The position numbers and the translations under genes are program-made. From Bin34 sp965219935 (lineage in GTDB: Bacteria; Chloroflexota; Anaerolineae; Caldilineales; Caldilineaceae), in NCBI GenBank assembly GCA_965219935.1, contig CBDCOU010000003.1, positions 248,001-312,000 on the forward strand: a stretch of DNA of 64,000 nt, read 5' to 3'. The notes below the pieces were generated by a model. It was not told where the DNA came from. It searched no databases and saw only the letters and a program-made list of their open reading frames with translations. This document shows positions 36,428-45,917 of the stretch, piece after piece. Within the stretch, counting starts at the first letter, position 1. Each line of letters starts with the position of its first letter.

Positions 36428-38065
36428 GTGTCCGCGTGGCTGCAGGTGCTCCGCGACCAGACGGTGGGCCCCGCCGTCTCCTGGTCGGTACGGCATGTCC
36501 GCGTCACACTCGCCGGCGCATTGGGCGTGGTGGTGTTTTCCCTGCTGCTCCTTCGATTCGACGTGGTGCGTCTCCTCCTTGCCAATTACGAGCAGCCAAC
36601 CGACTATGTGCAGGCGGAACTCCGTCTTCCGGTGGGCACTTCCCTGGAGGTGACGCGCGAGGCTGCGCAGAAGGTTGCGGCTGCGGTTGAGGCGGTCAAC
36701 GAACAGTTCCCGGGGGAACCCGTTCGCTCCGTCAGTGTTGTGGTGGGGCAACCAGCACGGTATCCAGTGACCGGCACGCTAAGCACACAAAGTCACATCG
36801 CCGGGATTAGCGCACATTTGAACGAACAGCCCCTGCGCCGCTCCACGCCTGCGGAAGTGGCAAGGGCCTGGCGGCACAACGTAGGCTCGATTGTGCATTT
36901 GGACAGGATTGAATTCTGGACTGCACCGACGCGCACAAGGCCGGATGTCGCATATGTTCTGCTGCACGAAGACGAGGCCGTCCTGCAACAGGCCGCTTCG
37001 GAGTTGCAGTCCTCCATGCAGGACATCCCCGGCGTGGTTGAGGTTTACGACAGCTTGGTGCCGGGGAAGCGACATCTCAGGATCGAACTCACTCCGGCCG
37101 GCGAAGCCGCCGGGTTTACCCCGTTGGCAGTTGCGGCCCAGTTGCGCGCCAATTTCCATGGTGTGGAAGTGCAACGCATGCAGCGGGGCCATGAGGAAAT
37201 CAAGGTCATGGTGCGATACCCTCCGGAGAGCAGGGCGAGTCTCCAGGCGTTGGCCAGTGAGCGAATCCGGCGTCCGGCAGGACGGGGACCCTCGGTGCCC
37301 GGCGCGGCAAACCTGGGTGGGGGCCAGGCCGCGGAGGTGCCGCTGTTGACCGTGGCGAACTTGAGCGAGAGTCTTGAGCTGGCGTCACGGGTGCGTGTCA
37401 ACGGTGAACAGGCCGCGGAAGTGAACGCTCGTGCCGATGTGGCGATTGTGAACCCGCGAGACGCGCGCGAGGCAATCGAAAGCGGCATCGTGCCCGACTT
37501 GCTGGAACGGTATCCGGGCCTGCGGATCGAACCGGGACGAGGGGTGATCGATCAGGGAAACAATATGCGAACGTTGTCGTTGTTGCTACCCGTCGTGCTC
37601 ATCGCGATATACGTGCTCATGGCGGCCTTCCTCAGAAGCTATTGGAAGCCACTGGTGGCCGCGGCCGGGTTTCCGATTTCGTTGGCCGGAGCCATATTGC
37701 TGCACTGGCTCCTGGGATGGAATTTCGACTGGATGTCGGTGTTGGGGGTAATCGCGGTCTTTGGCGTTGTGGTCAATGACGCGCTGGTGTTGCTGGACCG
37801 TTACAACATCATCCGCCGCGAGAACCCCATGCTGCCGGCCATCGCCGCGGCTTCGGCCGCGACGCGTCATCGCTTTCGGGCGGTGTTCCTCACGAGTGTG
37901 ACAACCATGGTCGGCCTGTCGCCGTTGCTCTTCGAACGTGGAGAGGACCTGGTGTTCATCGTGCCGTTCATTGTCAGCATGTTGGGCGGTCTTGCTCTGT
38001 CGGGAGTGTTCATTCTCTTCGTGCTCCCGGCGCTGGTGATGGTGATCGACGGCGCGGCTGAATAA
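36428..38065 (+). CDS. RND efflux pump, C-terminal half
   Basis: The 545 residues contain the second periplasmic domain and helices 7-12. The conserved motif of helix 10 (FGVVVNDALVLLDRYN) is present, as is LLPVVLIAIYVLMAAFLRSYWKP-type helix 9 sequence. It is in the same reading frame as the first half, beginning two codons after the amber stop; GTG 36428 could serve as a start. Codon use and family matches run right up to the stop, so the break looks recent if it is a mutation. Confidence 0.75.
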   Translation: MSAWLQVLRDQTVGPAVSWSVRHVRVTLAGALGVVVFSLLLLRFDVVRLLLANYEQPTDYVQAELRLPVGTSLEVTREAAQKVAAAVEAVNEQFPGEPVRSVSVVVGQPARYPVTGTLSTQSHIAGISAHLNEQPLRRSTPAEVARAWRHNVGSIVHLDRIEFWTAPTRTRPDVAYVLLHEDEAVLQQAASELQSSMQDIPGVVEVYDSLVPGKRHLRIELTPAGEAAGFTPLAVAAQLRANFHGVEVQRMQRGHEEIKVMVRYPPESRASLQALASERIRRPAGRGPSVPGAANLGGGQAAEVPLLTVANLSESLELASRVRVNGEQAAEVNARADVAIVNPRDAREAIESGIVPDLLERYPGLRIEPGRGVIDQGNNMRTLSLLLPVVLIAIYVLMAAFLRSYWKPLVAAAGFPISLAGAILLHWLLGWNFDWMSVLGVIAVFGVVVNDALVLLDRYNIIRRENPMLPAIAAASAATRHRFRAVFLTSVTTMVGLSPLLFERGEDLVFIVPFIVSMLGGLALSGVFILFVLPALVMVIDGAAE

Positions 38066-38136
38066 GACTTGCTCCGCGGAAGTCAAATTGATGGCCAAGC
38101 CTTGACCACCGGGGGATCGGGAGCCATGGGACCGAA

Positions 38137-39114
38137 TCAACTGCAGTCGAGTTCGCGTTCCTCCGACTCCTGCGCGTCGAAGCTGCCGGGCGACTGCATC
38201 AGGTAGCCAAGCCGGACCCTGGCAATCACCTGCAGTTGCGGTTGGCCGTTGGCGGCCAGGTCGTAGGTCTTGTTGAAGTAGTCCACCGCCCGTTGCGCGT
38301 CGCCCATGGCCTCGGCCACGCTGGCGATCAGGAAATGGGCCTGTGCGTTGTCGGGATCCGCTTCCAGGGCGGAGAGCGCCGCACATTCCGCCCCGTCCAT
38401 GTCCCCGGCCCGCAGACGATTGGTCCCGAGCGTCACCCAGATGTTGTACGGGGGGATGTTCGAATCCGACAGGGCCTCGGCCACGTAGTCGGCGGCTTGT
38501 TCGGGGTTGTCCAGACGCTCCTCAATCACAGCGGCCCAGAGCAGGACTTCCGTGGCATTGTTCGATGACTCAAGGCCGGCCTGGACCACGGTCCGGGCCG
38601 TGTCCCAGTCCCGGATGTCGACCGCCTTTTCGATGTCGTAGGCGATATCGGTGATGAGCACGGCGTTGGGGTCGGGCGGAAAGACATAGGTGACCAGAAT
38701 CCACACCGTGATGCTCAACACCGCGATGCCGCCGACGAGGCGCAGCCATCGAAACAGCGTGCGTCGGGTTTGCGCGGCATGCAATTCGTCCAGGGTCCAC
38801 CAGAACCCGTCGGTTTGGGCCAGCGACCGGCGGAGCTGGGCCAGGCCGCCGTGGGTGTTGGCCGCCTTCACGATTTCGCCGGCAATTTCGCTTAGCCGGA
38901 ACTCGAATCCGGCCCACTGCCCGTCTTCGGCCTTCAGATCGACGCCGCGTTCGCGGAGGTCCTCCTTGAGCAGCCAAGAGGAGTCCAGCAGCTGCAGGGT
39001 CCGCTCCACCGTTTGTGCATTGACCTTGACCAGCAGCTTCTCCAATTCGTTGAGCTGATCCCTGAGCTTGGCTGCATCGCTGAGGGACCCGGTGTTGGGG
39101 TTGGGCTGGGCCAT
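38137..39114 (-). CDS. Single-span membrane protein with TPR repeats
   Basis: The 325-residue protein has an N-terminal charged helical region, one membrane span near residues 125-145 (LRLVGGIAVLSITVWILVTYV) and a C-terminal domain of about 170 residues built of TPR-like helix pairs (NPEQAADYVAEAL, ALEADPDNAQAHFLIA, GDAQRAVDYFNKTYDL). TPR domains bind other proteins. Its binding partner is unknown. The gene lies downstream of the metallo-beta-lactamase-fold gene on the same strand, with 30 bases between, so the two may be cotranscribed. Confidence 0.6.
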   Translation of the reverse strand: MAQPNPNTGSLSDAAKLRDQLNELEKLLVKVNAQTVERTLQLLDSSWLLKEDLRERGVDLKAEDGQWAGFEFRLSEIAGEIVKAANTHGGLAQLRRSLAQTDGFWWTLDELHAAQTRRTLFRWLRLVGGIAVLSITVWILVTYVFPPDPNAVLITDIAYDIEKAVDIRDWDTARTVVQAGLESSNNATEVLLWAAVIEERLDNPEQAADYVAEALSDSNIPPYNIWVTLGTNRLRAGDMDGAECAALSALEADPDNAQAHFLIASVAEAMGDAQRAVDYFNKTYDLAANGQPQLQVIARVRLGYLMQSPGSFDAQESEERELDCS

Positions 39115-39144
39115 GGCGGTATCCCGTCCGATTCGGGTTCGCGA

Positions 39145-40056
39145 TCAGGCCTGCACCTGGGCCGCGCGCTGAAGCTCGCGGTAGACGCGGTTGATGCCGG
39201 AACCGATTTGGCTTTCGATTTTCGATCGGCGTGTGTTGGGCACGGTGAAGCGGTCCATCAGGTCCTTGACCAGTTCCTTCTTGGTTTCGTTCTTGTCCTT
39301 GCCGGCCGCCAGACACTCCGCCACCTGGTCCCGCAGGCTTTGGATGTAGTCCTCCATCAGCCGGATGCGTTCCAAGCCCTGCAGGGGTTCGCCATGGCCG
39401 GGCACGATAACCTCGGGGTCCAGCGACCGAATCAGTTTCAGCGCCTCCAGCCACTCCTCGGAATTGGCCTGTGCCATGTAGGGATGCTGGTCGGTCCAAA
39501 TCGTGTCGCCGACGAAGCAAATCCGCTCCTTCTCCAGCCAGATGATGGAGGTGGCCGGCGTGTGGCCGCCCACAAAAATGCACTCGATGCTGGTGCCGCC
39601 GATGAAGAAACCGGCCCGCTGGGTAAAGGTAATCTGGGGCGGATGCACCGTAATCTCCTCCATCTCGGCCTGGATCTCGGGCATTTTCCGGAAACTGTTC
39701 CTCACCCGTTCCTTGAAGTTCTCCGAGAATCCCTGCATCTCCTTGTGGGCCCGTTCGTGGCCAATCACCAGAGCGGGCATGAAATACTGGCAACCGAGCG
39801 CGTGGCCGCGGTGGTGGTCCGTCAGCAGGATGTAGGAAATGGGGATGTTCTTGGAGAACTCCTCGATCTGGCTGCGCCAGTGTTTGGCCTGCTGCGGAAT
39901 CAGCGGCGTGTCAATCAGGACTGCGCCTTCACGCGTGACGATGCAGCCGGTGGTGCAGGTGCTGTAGTTGATGTTGATGTACACCTTGGAGGACAGCTGG
40001 CGTACCGGACAGTACTTGTCCAGATCCTCGGGTGTGATGGCGGGGGAATCGGGCAT
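39145..40056 (-). CDS. Metallo-beta-lactamase-fold protein with altered metal motif
   Basis: The 303-residue protein has the MBL order of strands, with GGHTPATSIIW (distal histidine), FVGDTIW (Asp) and IVPGHG (His) in place. The usual HxHxDH motif reads DHHRGH (in TDHHRGHALG), so the first His is Asp and the metal-bridging Asp is Gly if aligned directly. Binding of one metal rather than two is likely. The C-terminal 60 residues are charged and helical. Reaction and substrate are unknown. ATG 40056 is the likely start; a TTG at 40089 is an alternative. Confidence 0.75.
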   Translation of the reverse strand: MPDSPAITPEDLDKYCPVRQLSSKVYININYSTCTTGCIVTREGAVLIDTPLIPQQAKHWRSQIEEFSKNIPISYILLTDHHRGHALGCQYFMPALVIGHERAHKEMQGFSENFKERVRNSFRKMPEIQAEMEEITVHPPQITFTQRAGFFIGGTSIECIFVGGHTPATSIIWLEKERICFVGDTIWTDQHPYMAQANSEEWLEALKLIRSLDPEVIVPGHGEPLQGLERIRLMEDYIQSLRDQVAECLAAGKDKNETKKELVKDLMDRFTVPNTRRSKIESQIGSGINRVYRELQRAAQVQA

Positions 40057-40143
40057 ATTGGAACAAGGATGGTGGATGGACGGCGACAACGGGTGTCAAG
40101 CGCAGACAGATCAACGGGAGGATGGACTCGACCGGTGTGGCGA

Positions 40144-41013
40144 TCAGCGAAACTCGTCGGCAGCCTTGTCGCTGAACGACTGAACCTGCTGTTGTGTCTG
40201 AACATCCCCTTTCTGCTTGCGGCGCCGGCCGCGCCGTCGTTGGCGGCGGGGCGGCCGCGGAGTTTCGTCCGGATCCCGGACATCCGCCTGCGAAGCCAGG
40301 GAGTCCGGTGGAAAGGCGACGTCGGTGTCCGGTTCGTTCGCGAAATACAGCCGGGTCCTTTCGAGCACCAGCGCGTGTTCGGAAAGGCCCAGTTCGTCGA
40401 CCACTTCATCGGGGCGTCCCGTGGCCCCTTCCACCATCTGCACGCGGAGCCGCAGGTTGTGGCACGGTCCCGCGGCATCGAATCCCGCCCACGCCAGGCG
40501 GTGGACCAGGGGCCTCAGGTTGTACCGGTACGGATGGCCCTTGCGCTCCCGTTCCCGCCACACGGTGTCGCGGGCCAGGAACTCGTGCACCGCTTGCGGG
40601 CCGGTGGCGGTTTCCGGGGCGATGACGCGGATGCGGTAGTCGGCTCCGGTGAGCAGTCCCTGCAAGGGGCGGCTCTTGACCGGGATTTCCTGCATCGAAC
40701 GAATTGACACCCCGGGAGGGAGTTTCGACCTCAGGCGGTCTGCGACCTGGGCCACCGGTATCCGTTCGGACAGTCGGAAATCCATGTGCTCGGCCCGGCC
40801 GCAACAGCCGACCGCCAGCGGAGCCGCAAACTGAATGTGCGGTTGCGGATTGAATCCCTGCTTGTAGGCCACGGGCAGCATGGTACGCCGCAGGGCGCGT
40901 TCCCACATGCGGAATTCATCCTTGTGGGAAATGAACCGCAGGGCTTCGCCGCGGCTGTACACCACCCGCAGGCGCTGTGGTTCGTGCTGGCTGCCCGTCT
41001 CCTGATCAGGCAT
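40144..41013 (-). CDS. DUF2344 / TIGR03936-family partner of radical SAM protein
   Basis: The 289-residue protein has the family N-terminus RLRVVYSRGEALRFISHKD, then QGFNPQPHIQFAAPLAVGC, matching the TIGR03936 domain that is usually encoded beside or fused to a B12-binding radical SAM protein. Here it overlaps that gene's stop by 8 bases, so they are cotranscribed. Its C-terminus is a basic Arg/Lys tail (QRRRGRRRKQK), which suggests nucleic-acid contact. The function is unknown; tRNA or rRNA modification has been proposed for related families. Confidence 0.85.
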   Translation of the reverse strand: MPDQETGSQHEPQRLRVVYSRGEALRFISHKDEFRMWERALRRTMLPVAYKQGFNPQPHIQFAAPLAVGCCGRAEHMDFRLSERIPVAQVADRLRSKLPPGVSIRSMQEIPVKSRPLQGLLTGADYRIRVIAPETATGPQAVHEFLARDTVWRERERKGHPYRYNLRPLVHRLAWAGFDAAGPCHNLRLRVQMVEGATGRPDEVVDELGLSEHALVLERTRLYFANEPDTDVAFPPDSLASQADVRDPDETPRPPRRQRRRGRRRKQKGDVQTQQQVQSFSDKAADEFR

Positions 41014-43066
41014 CCACCGGCTCTCCCGGTTCGATGTGCTGGCTGACCGTTCCGTGCCGGCGTTGGGGCACCCGTTCACCGAACTGGCCCGTCAGCTCCG
41101 GGGACATTTCGTCATTGAAGTACATCGGCACCGGGACAATGTCCACCGGCTGGCGCGCCTTGTCTTTGCCCAGGGGCGGGCAGGCCCAGGCTGCGTCCGG
41201 TGTGGACCGGCGCTCTTCCTTGAAGTATCCCAGGATTCCGCAGCTGAAACAGTGTTCGCGGCAGTCGTCGACCACGCCTCCCTGGAAGGCATGCACGTAC
41301 TCCATCTCCATGAACTCGCGATCCACGCCGGCCGAGATGTGGTCCCAGGGCAATGTTTCGGCGAGCGGACGTTCCCGGTGCGTGTACCACGCCATGTCGA
41401 GGCCGCAGTCCTCGAAGGCCTGCTGCCAGAGATCGAATTGGAACCACTCGTTCCAGGCATCCAGTTTGCAGCCCAGCCGCCAGGCCTGTTCCACGACATC
41501 GGCCGTGCGCCGGTCGCCGCGGGTCAGGAAGGTTTCGTGCATGGTTTCGCGGAAGTCGTTCCACGTGAAGTGAATGTGGCGATCGCGCAGGTTGGCCTTC
41601 AGGATGTCCACATGCCGGCGGATGCGGTCCTCCTGTTCCAGCGGCACCCACTGGAACGGCGTATGCGGCTTGGGCACCAGCGTGCTGACGCCGAGCCGCA
41701 CCCGGGCCCTGCCGCCAATGGCCGCGCGGCCCCGGGCCAGCACCTCCTTGGCGAGGTCGGCGATGGCCTGCACATCCTCGTCGGTCTGGGTTGGATGCCC
41801 GATCATGAAGTACATCTTGATCGTGGTCCAGCCGCGGCTGTAGACCTCGGTGGCCGTGGCCAGCAGATCCTCGGACGCGATCGGCTTGTTGATGACGTCG
41901 CGGAGCCGATCCGTGGCAGCTTCGGGCGCAAAGGTGAAGCCGGGCCGGCGTCGGCCCTTTTCGAGCAGTTCCATCAGCCCCACGCTGAATGATTCGATGC
42001 GCAGGCTGGGCAGGCCGATGGAGAGTTTCCGGTGTCCGTGTTTCTCGACGACGCGCCGGACCAGTTCCTCGACGTAGGTGTAGTCGCTGCTGCTGAGGCT
42101 GAGGAAGCTGATCTCCTCAAAGCCGGTGTGTTCGCAGATTTCGTCGACGGCGGCCAGTACTTCCTCGACCGGGCGTTCCCTGACCGGCCTGAAAATCATT
42201 CCCGCCTGGCAGAAGCGGCAGCCGCGCGTGCAGCCCCTCATAATCTCGATGGCGGCCCGGTTGTGGACGGTGTCCACGAACGGCACGATAAACCGCGTGA
42301 CGGGCGGCGGCAACACCTTGACAACCCGTTTCATGACCAGGGCCGGCGCCGCCGGATCGCTGGGCTTGGTGGCTGCCAGGGCACCGTCGTCGTGGTAGGA
42401 GGCTTCGTACAGGGCGGGCACGTAGACGCCGGGCACGGCGGCCAGTGTTCGCCACAGGGACAGCCGATCCAGATTCGGGTCGGCCTCCCGCCGCGTCCGC
42501 CATGCGCGATGCGCCTCGATGATCTCGATCATCACCTCTTCGCCTTCCCCGATCACCATGGCGTCGAAGAAGGGACTCATGGGTTCGGGGTTGTAGCAGC
42601 CCGAGCCTCCGGCCAGGACGACCGGATCGGCGGGGCCCCTGTCCGCCGCCCGCAGGGGCAGGCCGGCCAGGTCGAGCATGGTCAGGACATTGGTGTACAG
42701 CTGTTCGTACGGAAGACTGAACCCCAGGATGTCGAAGTCGCGCAGGGGATGGCGGGTTTCAAGGCTGAACAACGGAAGGCCCTCGTCCCGCATCACCTGC
42801 TCGAAGTCGGGCCACGGGCAATAGACCCGTTCCGCCAGCATGTCGGGGCGCTTGTTGATGAGGTCGTACAGGACCATCAGGCCGAGGTTGCTGCCCCCCA
42901 ACTCGTAAATGTCGGGGAAGGCCAACGCAACCCGGTCGCGCAGGCCGCGACCGGACCAATCCTTGACCACGCTGTTCAACTCGCCGCCCGTGTAACGGGC
43001 CGGCACGTTGACGCGCGGCAAAACCCGGTCGAGGGTTTGTGTGATCGCCTCAGGAGTGGCCAGCAT
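41006..43066 (-). CDS. B12-binding radical SAM protein (TIGR03960 family)
   Basis: The 686-residue protein has an N-terminal B12-binding-like domain (PDIYELGGSNLGLMVLYDLIN, VLAGGSGCYNPEPMSPF) and a radical SAM domain with CTRGCRFCQAG at about residue 280-290, whose three cysteines hold the 4Fe-4S cluster. Late Cys-rich motifs (REHCFSCGILG) may bind another metal. It overlaps its DUF2344 partner. ATG 43066 matches the usual family start (LPRVNVPARYTGGELN); a TTG at 43096 is upstream. The substrate is unknown; the pair is widely conserved. Confidence 0.9.
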   Translation of the reverse strand: MLATPEAITQTLDRVLPRVNVPARYTGGELNSVVKDWSGRGLRDRVALAFPDIYELGGSNLGLMVLYDLINKRPDMLAERVYCPWPDFEQVMRDEGLPLFSLETRHPLRDFDILGFSLPYEQLYTNVLTMLDLAGLPLRAADRGPADPVVLAGGSGCYNPEPMSPFFDAMVIGEGEEVMIEIIEAHRAWRTRREADPNLDRLSLWRTLAAVPGVYVPALYEASYHDDGALAATKPSDPAAPALVMKRVVKVLPPPVTRFIVPFVDTVHNRAAIEIMRGCTRGCRFCQAGMIFRPVRERPVEEVLAAVDEICEHTGFEEISFLSLSSSDYTYVEELVRRVVEKHGHRKLSIGLPSLRIESFSVGLMELLEKGRRRPGFTFAPEAATDRLRDVINKPIASEDLLATATEVYSRGWTTIKMYFMIGHPTQTDEDVQAIADLAKEVLARGRAAIGGRARVRLGVSTLVPKPHTPFQWVPLEQEDRIRRHVDILKANLRDRHIHFTWNDFRETMHETFLTRGDRRTADVVEQAWRLGCKLDAWNEWFQFDLWQQAFEDCGLDMAWYTHRERPLAETLPWDHISAGVDREFMEMEYVHAFQGGVVDDCREHCFSCGILGYFKEERRSTPDAAWACPPLGKDKARQPVDIVPVPMYFNDEMSPELTGQFGERVPQRRHGTVSQHIEPGEPVDA

Positions 43067-43206
43067 ATGAGAATCCAACCACGTTGGGATTGACAATCAA
43101 ATTTCGGCCTGCGCCGAATGCAAAGCAAAGAAGGGGGTTGAGCGGAACGGCTCCCTAGCGCGACCATCGATTGTAGCACGCAGGTGGGCCGTCGGATCGC
43201 AGTCTG

Positions 43207-43216
43207 GATCCCAATC
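43207..43216 (+). repeat. 10-bp target-site duplication, left copy
   Basis: GATCCCAATC lies immediately outside the left end of the mobile element. The identical sequence in the same orientation lies immediately outside the right end at 46273-46282. Confidence 0.85.
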
Positions 43217-43270
43217 CAGGGCAATCGCATTCTGATTGGGGCGGTGCCTGCCATGGGTAGGATAGGGGGC
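43217..43270 (+). repeat. Terminal inverted repeat, left
   Basis: Begins CAGGGCAATCGCATTC and continues with GGGGCGGTGCC and CCATGGGTAGGA. It is about 91% identical to the reverse complement of 46219-46272. Confidence 0.85.
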
Positions 43271-43820
43271 AGCACAAGCAGTGGTTACACTGTACGCAAG
43301 GACCCAAAACTGCACCGTCGCTTCCAAGGCAGGCTGGTCCGGGCGTGGAACCTGGCGGTTACTCCCGATAAGGAGGTCCTAAGGAGTGCCGGCTATGACC
43401 TCATAGTCTATCGGTGCGTATTGGGAACACCCTCAAACGGTCCCTGCCATCAGCGCGCGGCGTAGCCTCGTGATTGCCTCCCGAATGAGGAGGACACGAC
43501 AACCTCGTGAAGCATGGATTATGTTGAGCCGTTTCCGGCTTGTGCGCGCCGGGCCGCTGTGTTCGCGTGAGTTCGTTGCCTTGCTACCACGACGCGTGGA
43601 CGGTTTTCTCGGACCGGTCCGACTACAGCCTTCCGCCAACCGAATCAGCAATTGATTACCCTGTGACCCCGTATCCCGGTGGACGTACAAGCGATGTAGT
43701 ATTCCGGAACCACAGGCCGCTTCCGACCCAGACCTGCTGTCGGCGATCGACCGGGCTACCGGTCATCGGGAAGTACGCGTTGGTGTAGGCAGTTCACCGG
43801 AAGGGGCTCGAAGGGACGTC
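43271..43820. other. Interior of the mobile element before the lipoprotein gene
   Basis: About 550 bases inside the element show no gene I can support. Short open frames occur on both strands but none resembles a known protein. An isolated AAGGAGG near 43372 is followed by only a three-codon frame. This may be decayed sequence from the original insertion element. Confidence 0.45.
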
Positions 43821-45632
43821 ATGAGGTTGGACGCGGTCACTGGGCGGAGCGGTTCGTGGTTATGGATGTGGAGTCTGGGCCTGTGCCTGATGGTGGCAGG
43901 GTGCGCAGCCTACACGGAAACCCTAAGCTCTGAGGACGGCCCCGCGGCCTTTGCGGCGGTCAGTGCCGGTGGCGCTCACAGCTGCGGGGTTCAGACGGAC
44001 GGCCTGGTCACCTGCTGGGGCAACAACGACTTCGGACAGTCCGCACCACCAACGGGATCTTTCACCACCGTCAGTGCCGGAGCCGTGCACACGTGCGCGG
44101 TGCGCATCGACGGCACCCTCGCCTGTTGGGGCAATAACGACTATGCACAGGCCACGCCACCATCAGGTACTTTCGCCACCATCAGCGCTGGGCCCCTGCA
44201 CACCTGCGGGGTACGCACCGACGGGACCCTCGCCTGCTGGGGGGAATATTATGTTCGACAGTCCGTACCATCGGCAGACACGTTCACCGCCGTCAGTGCC
44301 GGAGCCGTGCACACGTGCGCGGTGCACGCCGACGGAACCCTCACCTGCTGGGGCCAAAACGCCTACGGAAAGGCCACGCCACCATCAGGTACTTTCGCCG
44401 CCGTTGGTTCCGGAGGCGAACACACCTGCGGAGTGCGTGTAGATCGAACCCTTGCCTGCTGGGGCCGTGAATACTCCGGCCAACCTACACCTCCATCGGG
44501 AACCTTTGCCAACATCAGCACTGGCACCTGGTACAACTGCGGAGTACGGACCGACGGCACCCTCGCCTGCTGGGGCGAAAACTATTCTGGACAGGCCAAT
44601 CCGCCACCAGGTACGTTCACCACCGTCAGTGTCGGAGGCCTGCACATGTGCGGGGTGCGCACCGACGGCGCCCTCGCCTGCTGGGGCAATGACGAATACG
44701 GGCAAGCCACCCCACCTACAACCTCCATCGCCACAGTCGGTAGCGAAACCCAGCCCACCCACACGGTGCGCACCGACGGCACCGCCACCCCTCGGGGTCG
44801 CGACTGGCTTGGACTGGCACTGCGCTCCAAGCCACCCGACGGTACCTTCACCACCATCAGTGCCGGAGCCTATCACACCTGCGGGGTGCGCACCGATGGC
44901 ACCCTCGCCTGCTGGGGTTCGGACAGTTACGGACGGGCAACAGCGCCGACAGGTACTTTCGCCACAGTAGCTTCCGGCCTCCTGCATACCTGCGGGGTAC
45001 GTACCGACGGCATCGTCACCTGTTGGGGTGAAAATCGCTACGAGCAGCAGGCTGCGCCGACAAGCAGCAATTTCACCGCCGTCAGTGCCGGAACCTGGCA
45101 CACCTGCGGCGTGCGCACCGATGGCACCCTCGCCTGCTGGGGTCTTGACGACCATGGGCAGTCCACACCGCCCGGCGGCACCTTTGTTGCCGTCCGTGCC
45201 GGGTGGCGCCATACCTGCGGCATGCAGACCGACGGAACCCTCATCTGCTGGGGCGATGATGACCACGGGCAGGTTACGCCTGCAAGTAGCACATTTACCG
45301 CCGTCAGTGCCGGAACCTGGCACACCTGCGGCGTGCGCACCGACGGCACCCTCGCCTGCTGGGGTCTTGACGACCATAGGCAGTCCACACCGCCCGGCGG
45401 CACCTTCGTTGCCGTCAGTGCTGGAGACCGACACGCCTGCGGCGTGCGGACCGACGGAACCCTTGTCTGCTGGGGCAGCAACGAAGATTGGCAGGCCGAA
45501 CCTCCGGACGGCACCTTCGTTGCCGTCAGTGCCGGGTGGAGCCATACCTGCGGCATGCGGACCGACGGGACCCTCGCCTGCTGGGGGAGAGTCTCGTTGC
45601 CCGCACCACTCATGCCGCCGTCTCGTGGATGA
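43821..45632 (+). CDS. RCC1-like repeat lipoprotein
   Basis: The 603-residue protein has a lipoprotein signal peptide ending LMVAGC, so the mature protein is likely anchored by a lipidated Cys 28. It then consists of 15 tandem repeats of about 37 residues with the pattern xxVSAGxxHTCGVRTDGTLACWGxNxxGQxTPPxGTF. This is the RCC1/BLIP-II beta-propeller blade type. Each repeat has a conserved Cys pair. Repeat 8 (about residues 310-350) has lost both cysteines. Repeats 11 and 13 are almost identical, showing recent duplication. A surface binding role is likely; no catalytic motif is visible. Confidence 0.85.
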   Translation: MRLDAVTGRSGSWLWMWSLGLCLMVAGCAAYTETLSSEDGPAAFAAVSAGGAHSCGVQTDGLVTCWGNNDFGQSAPPTGSFTTVSAGAVHTCAVRIDGTLACWGNNDYAQATPPSGTFATISAGPLHTCGVRTDGTLACWGEYYVRQSVPSADTFTAVSAGAVHTCAVHADGTLTCWGQNAYGKATPPSGTFAAVGSGGEHTCGVRVDRTLACWGREYSGQPTPPSGTFANISTGTWYNCGVRTDGTLACWGENYSGQANPPPGTFTTVSVGGLHMCGVRTDGALACWGNDEYGQATPPTTSIATVGSETQPTHTVRTDGTATPRGRDWLGLALRSKPPDGTFTTISAGAYHTCGVRTDGTLACWGSDSYGRATAPTGTFATVASGLLHTCGVRTDGIVTCWGENRYEQQAAPTSSNFTAVSAGTWHTCGVRTDGTLACWGLDDHGQSTPPGGTFVAVRAGWRHTCGMQTDGTLICWGDDDHGQVTPASSTFTAVSAGTWHTCGVRTDGTLACWGLDDHRQSTPPGGTFVAVSAGDRHACGVRTDGTLVCWGSNEDWQAEPPDGTFVAVSAGWSHTCGMRTDGTLACWGRVSLPAPLMPPSRG

Positions 45633-45917
45633 GAAAATCGGTGGCTCGTTTGCGTCCGCCATTGAGACAACCTCCCTTGACTTGCCTTGGGACCCGCACG
45701 GAAGTTGAAGACCCGATTTGCGAGGTTGATGCCTGTGGCCATCAAACCAAACGGCGGTTTGGCCTGCGGACGGCCATCAGGACGATGTCTGTCGTTGATT
45801 TACGGGTGCCGTACATGTCCCGCTTGCGGTGAGGGAAGGCCGGAGCACCGCACGAGATCCACCATGTCCACTGGAGCGCTGGACTGACCGGACTAACCGA
45901 CTTTGGGTGCAAAAGAG

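Noticed and set aside
43821..45632. A eukaryotic-type chromosome condensation regulator
   Set aside because: Only the repeat pattern is shared; the lipoprotein signal shows a bacterial surface protein.
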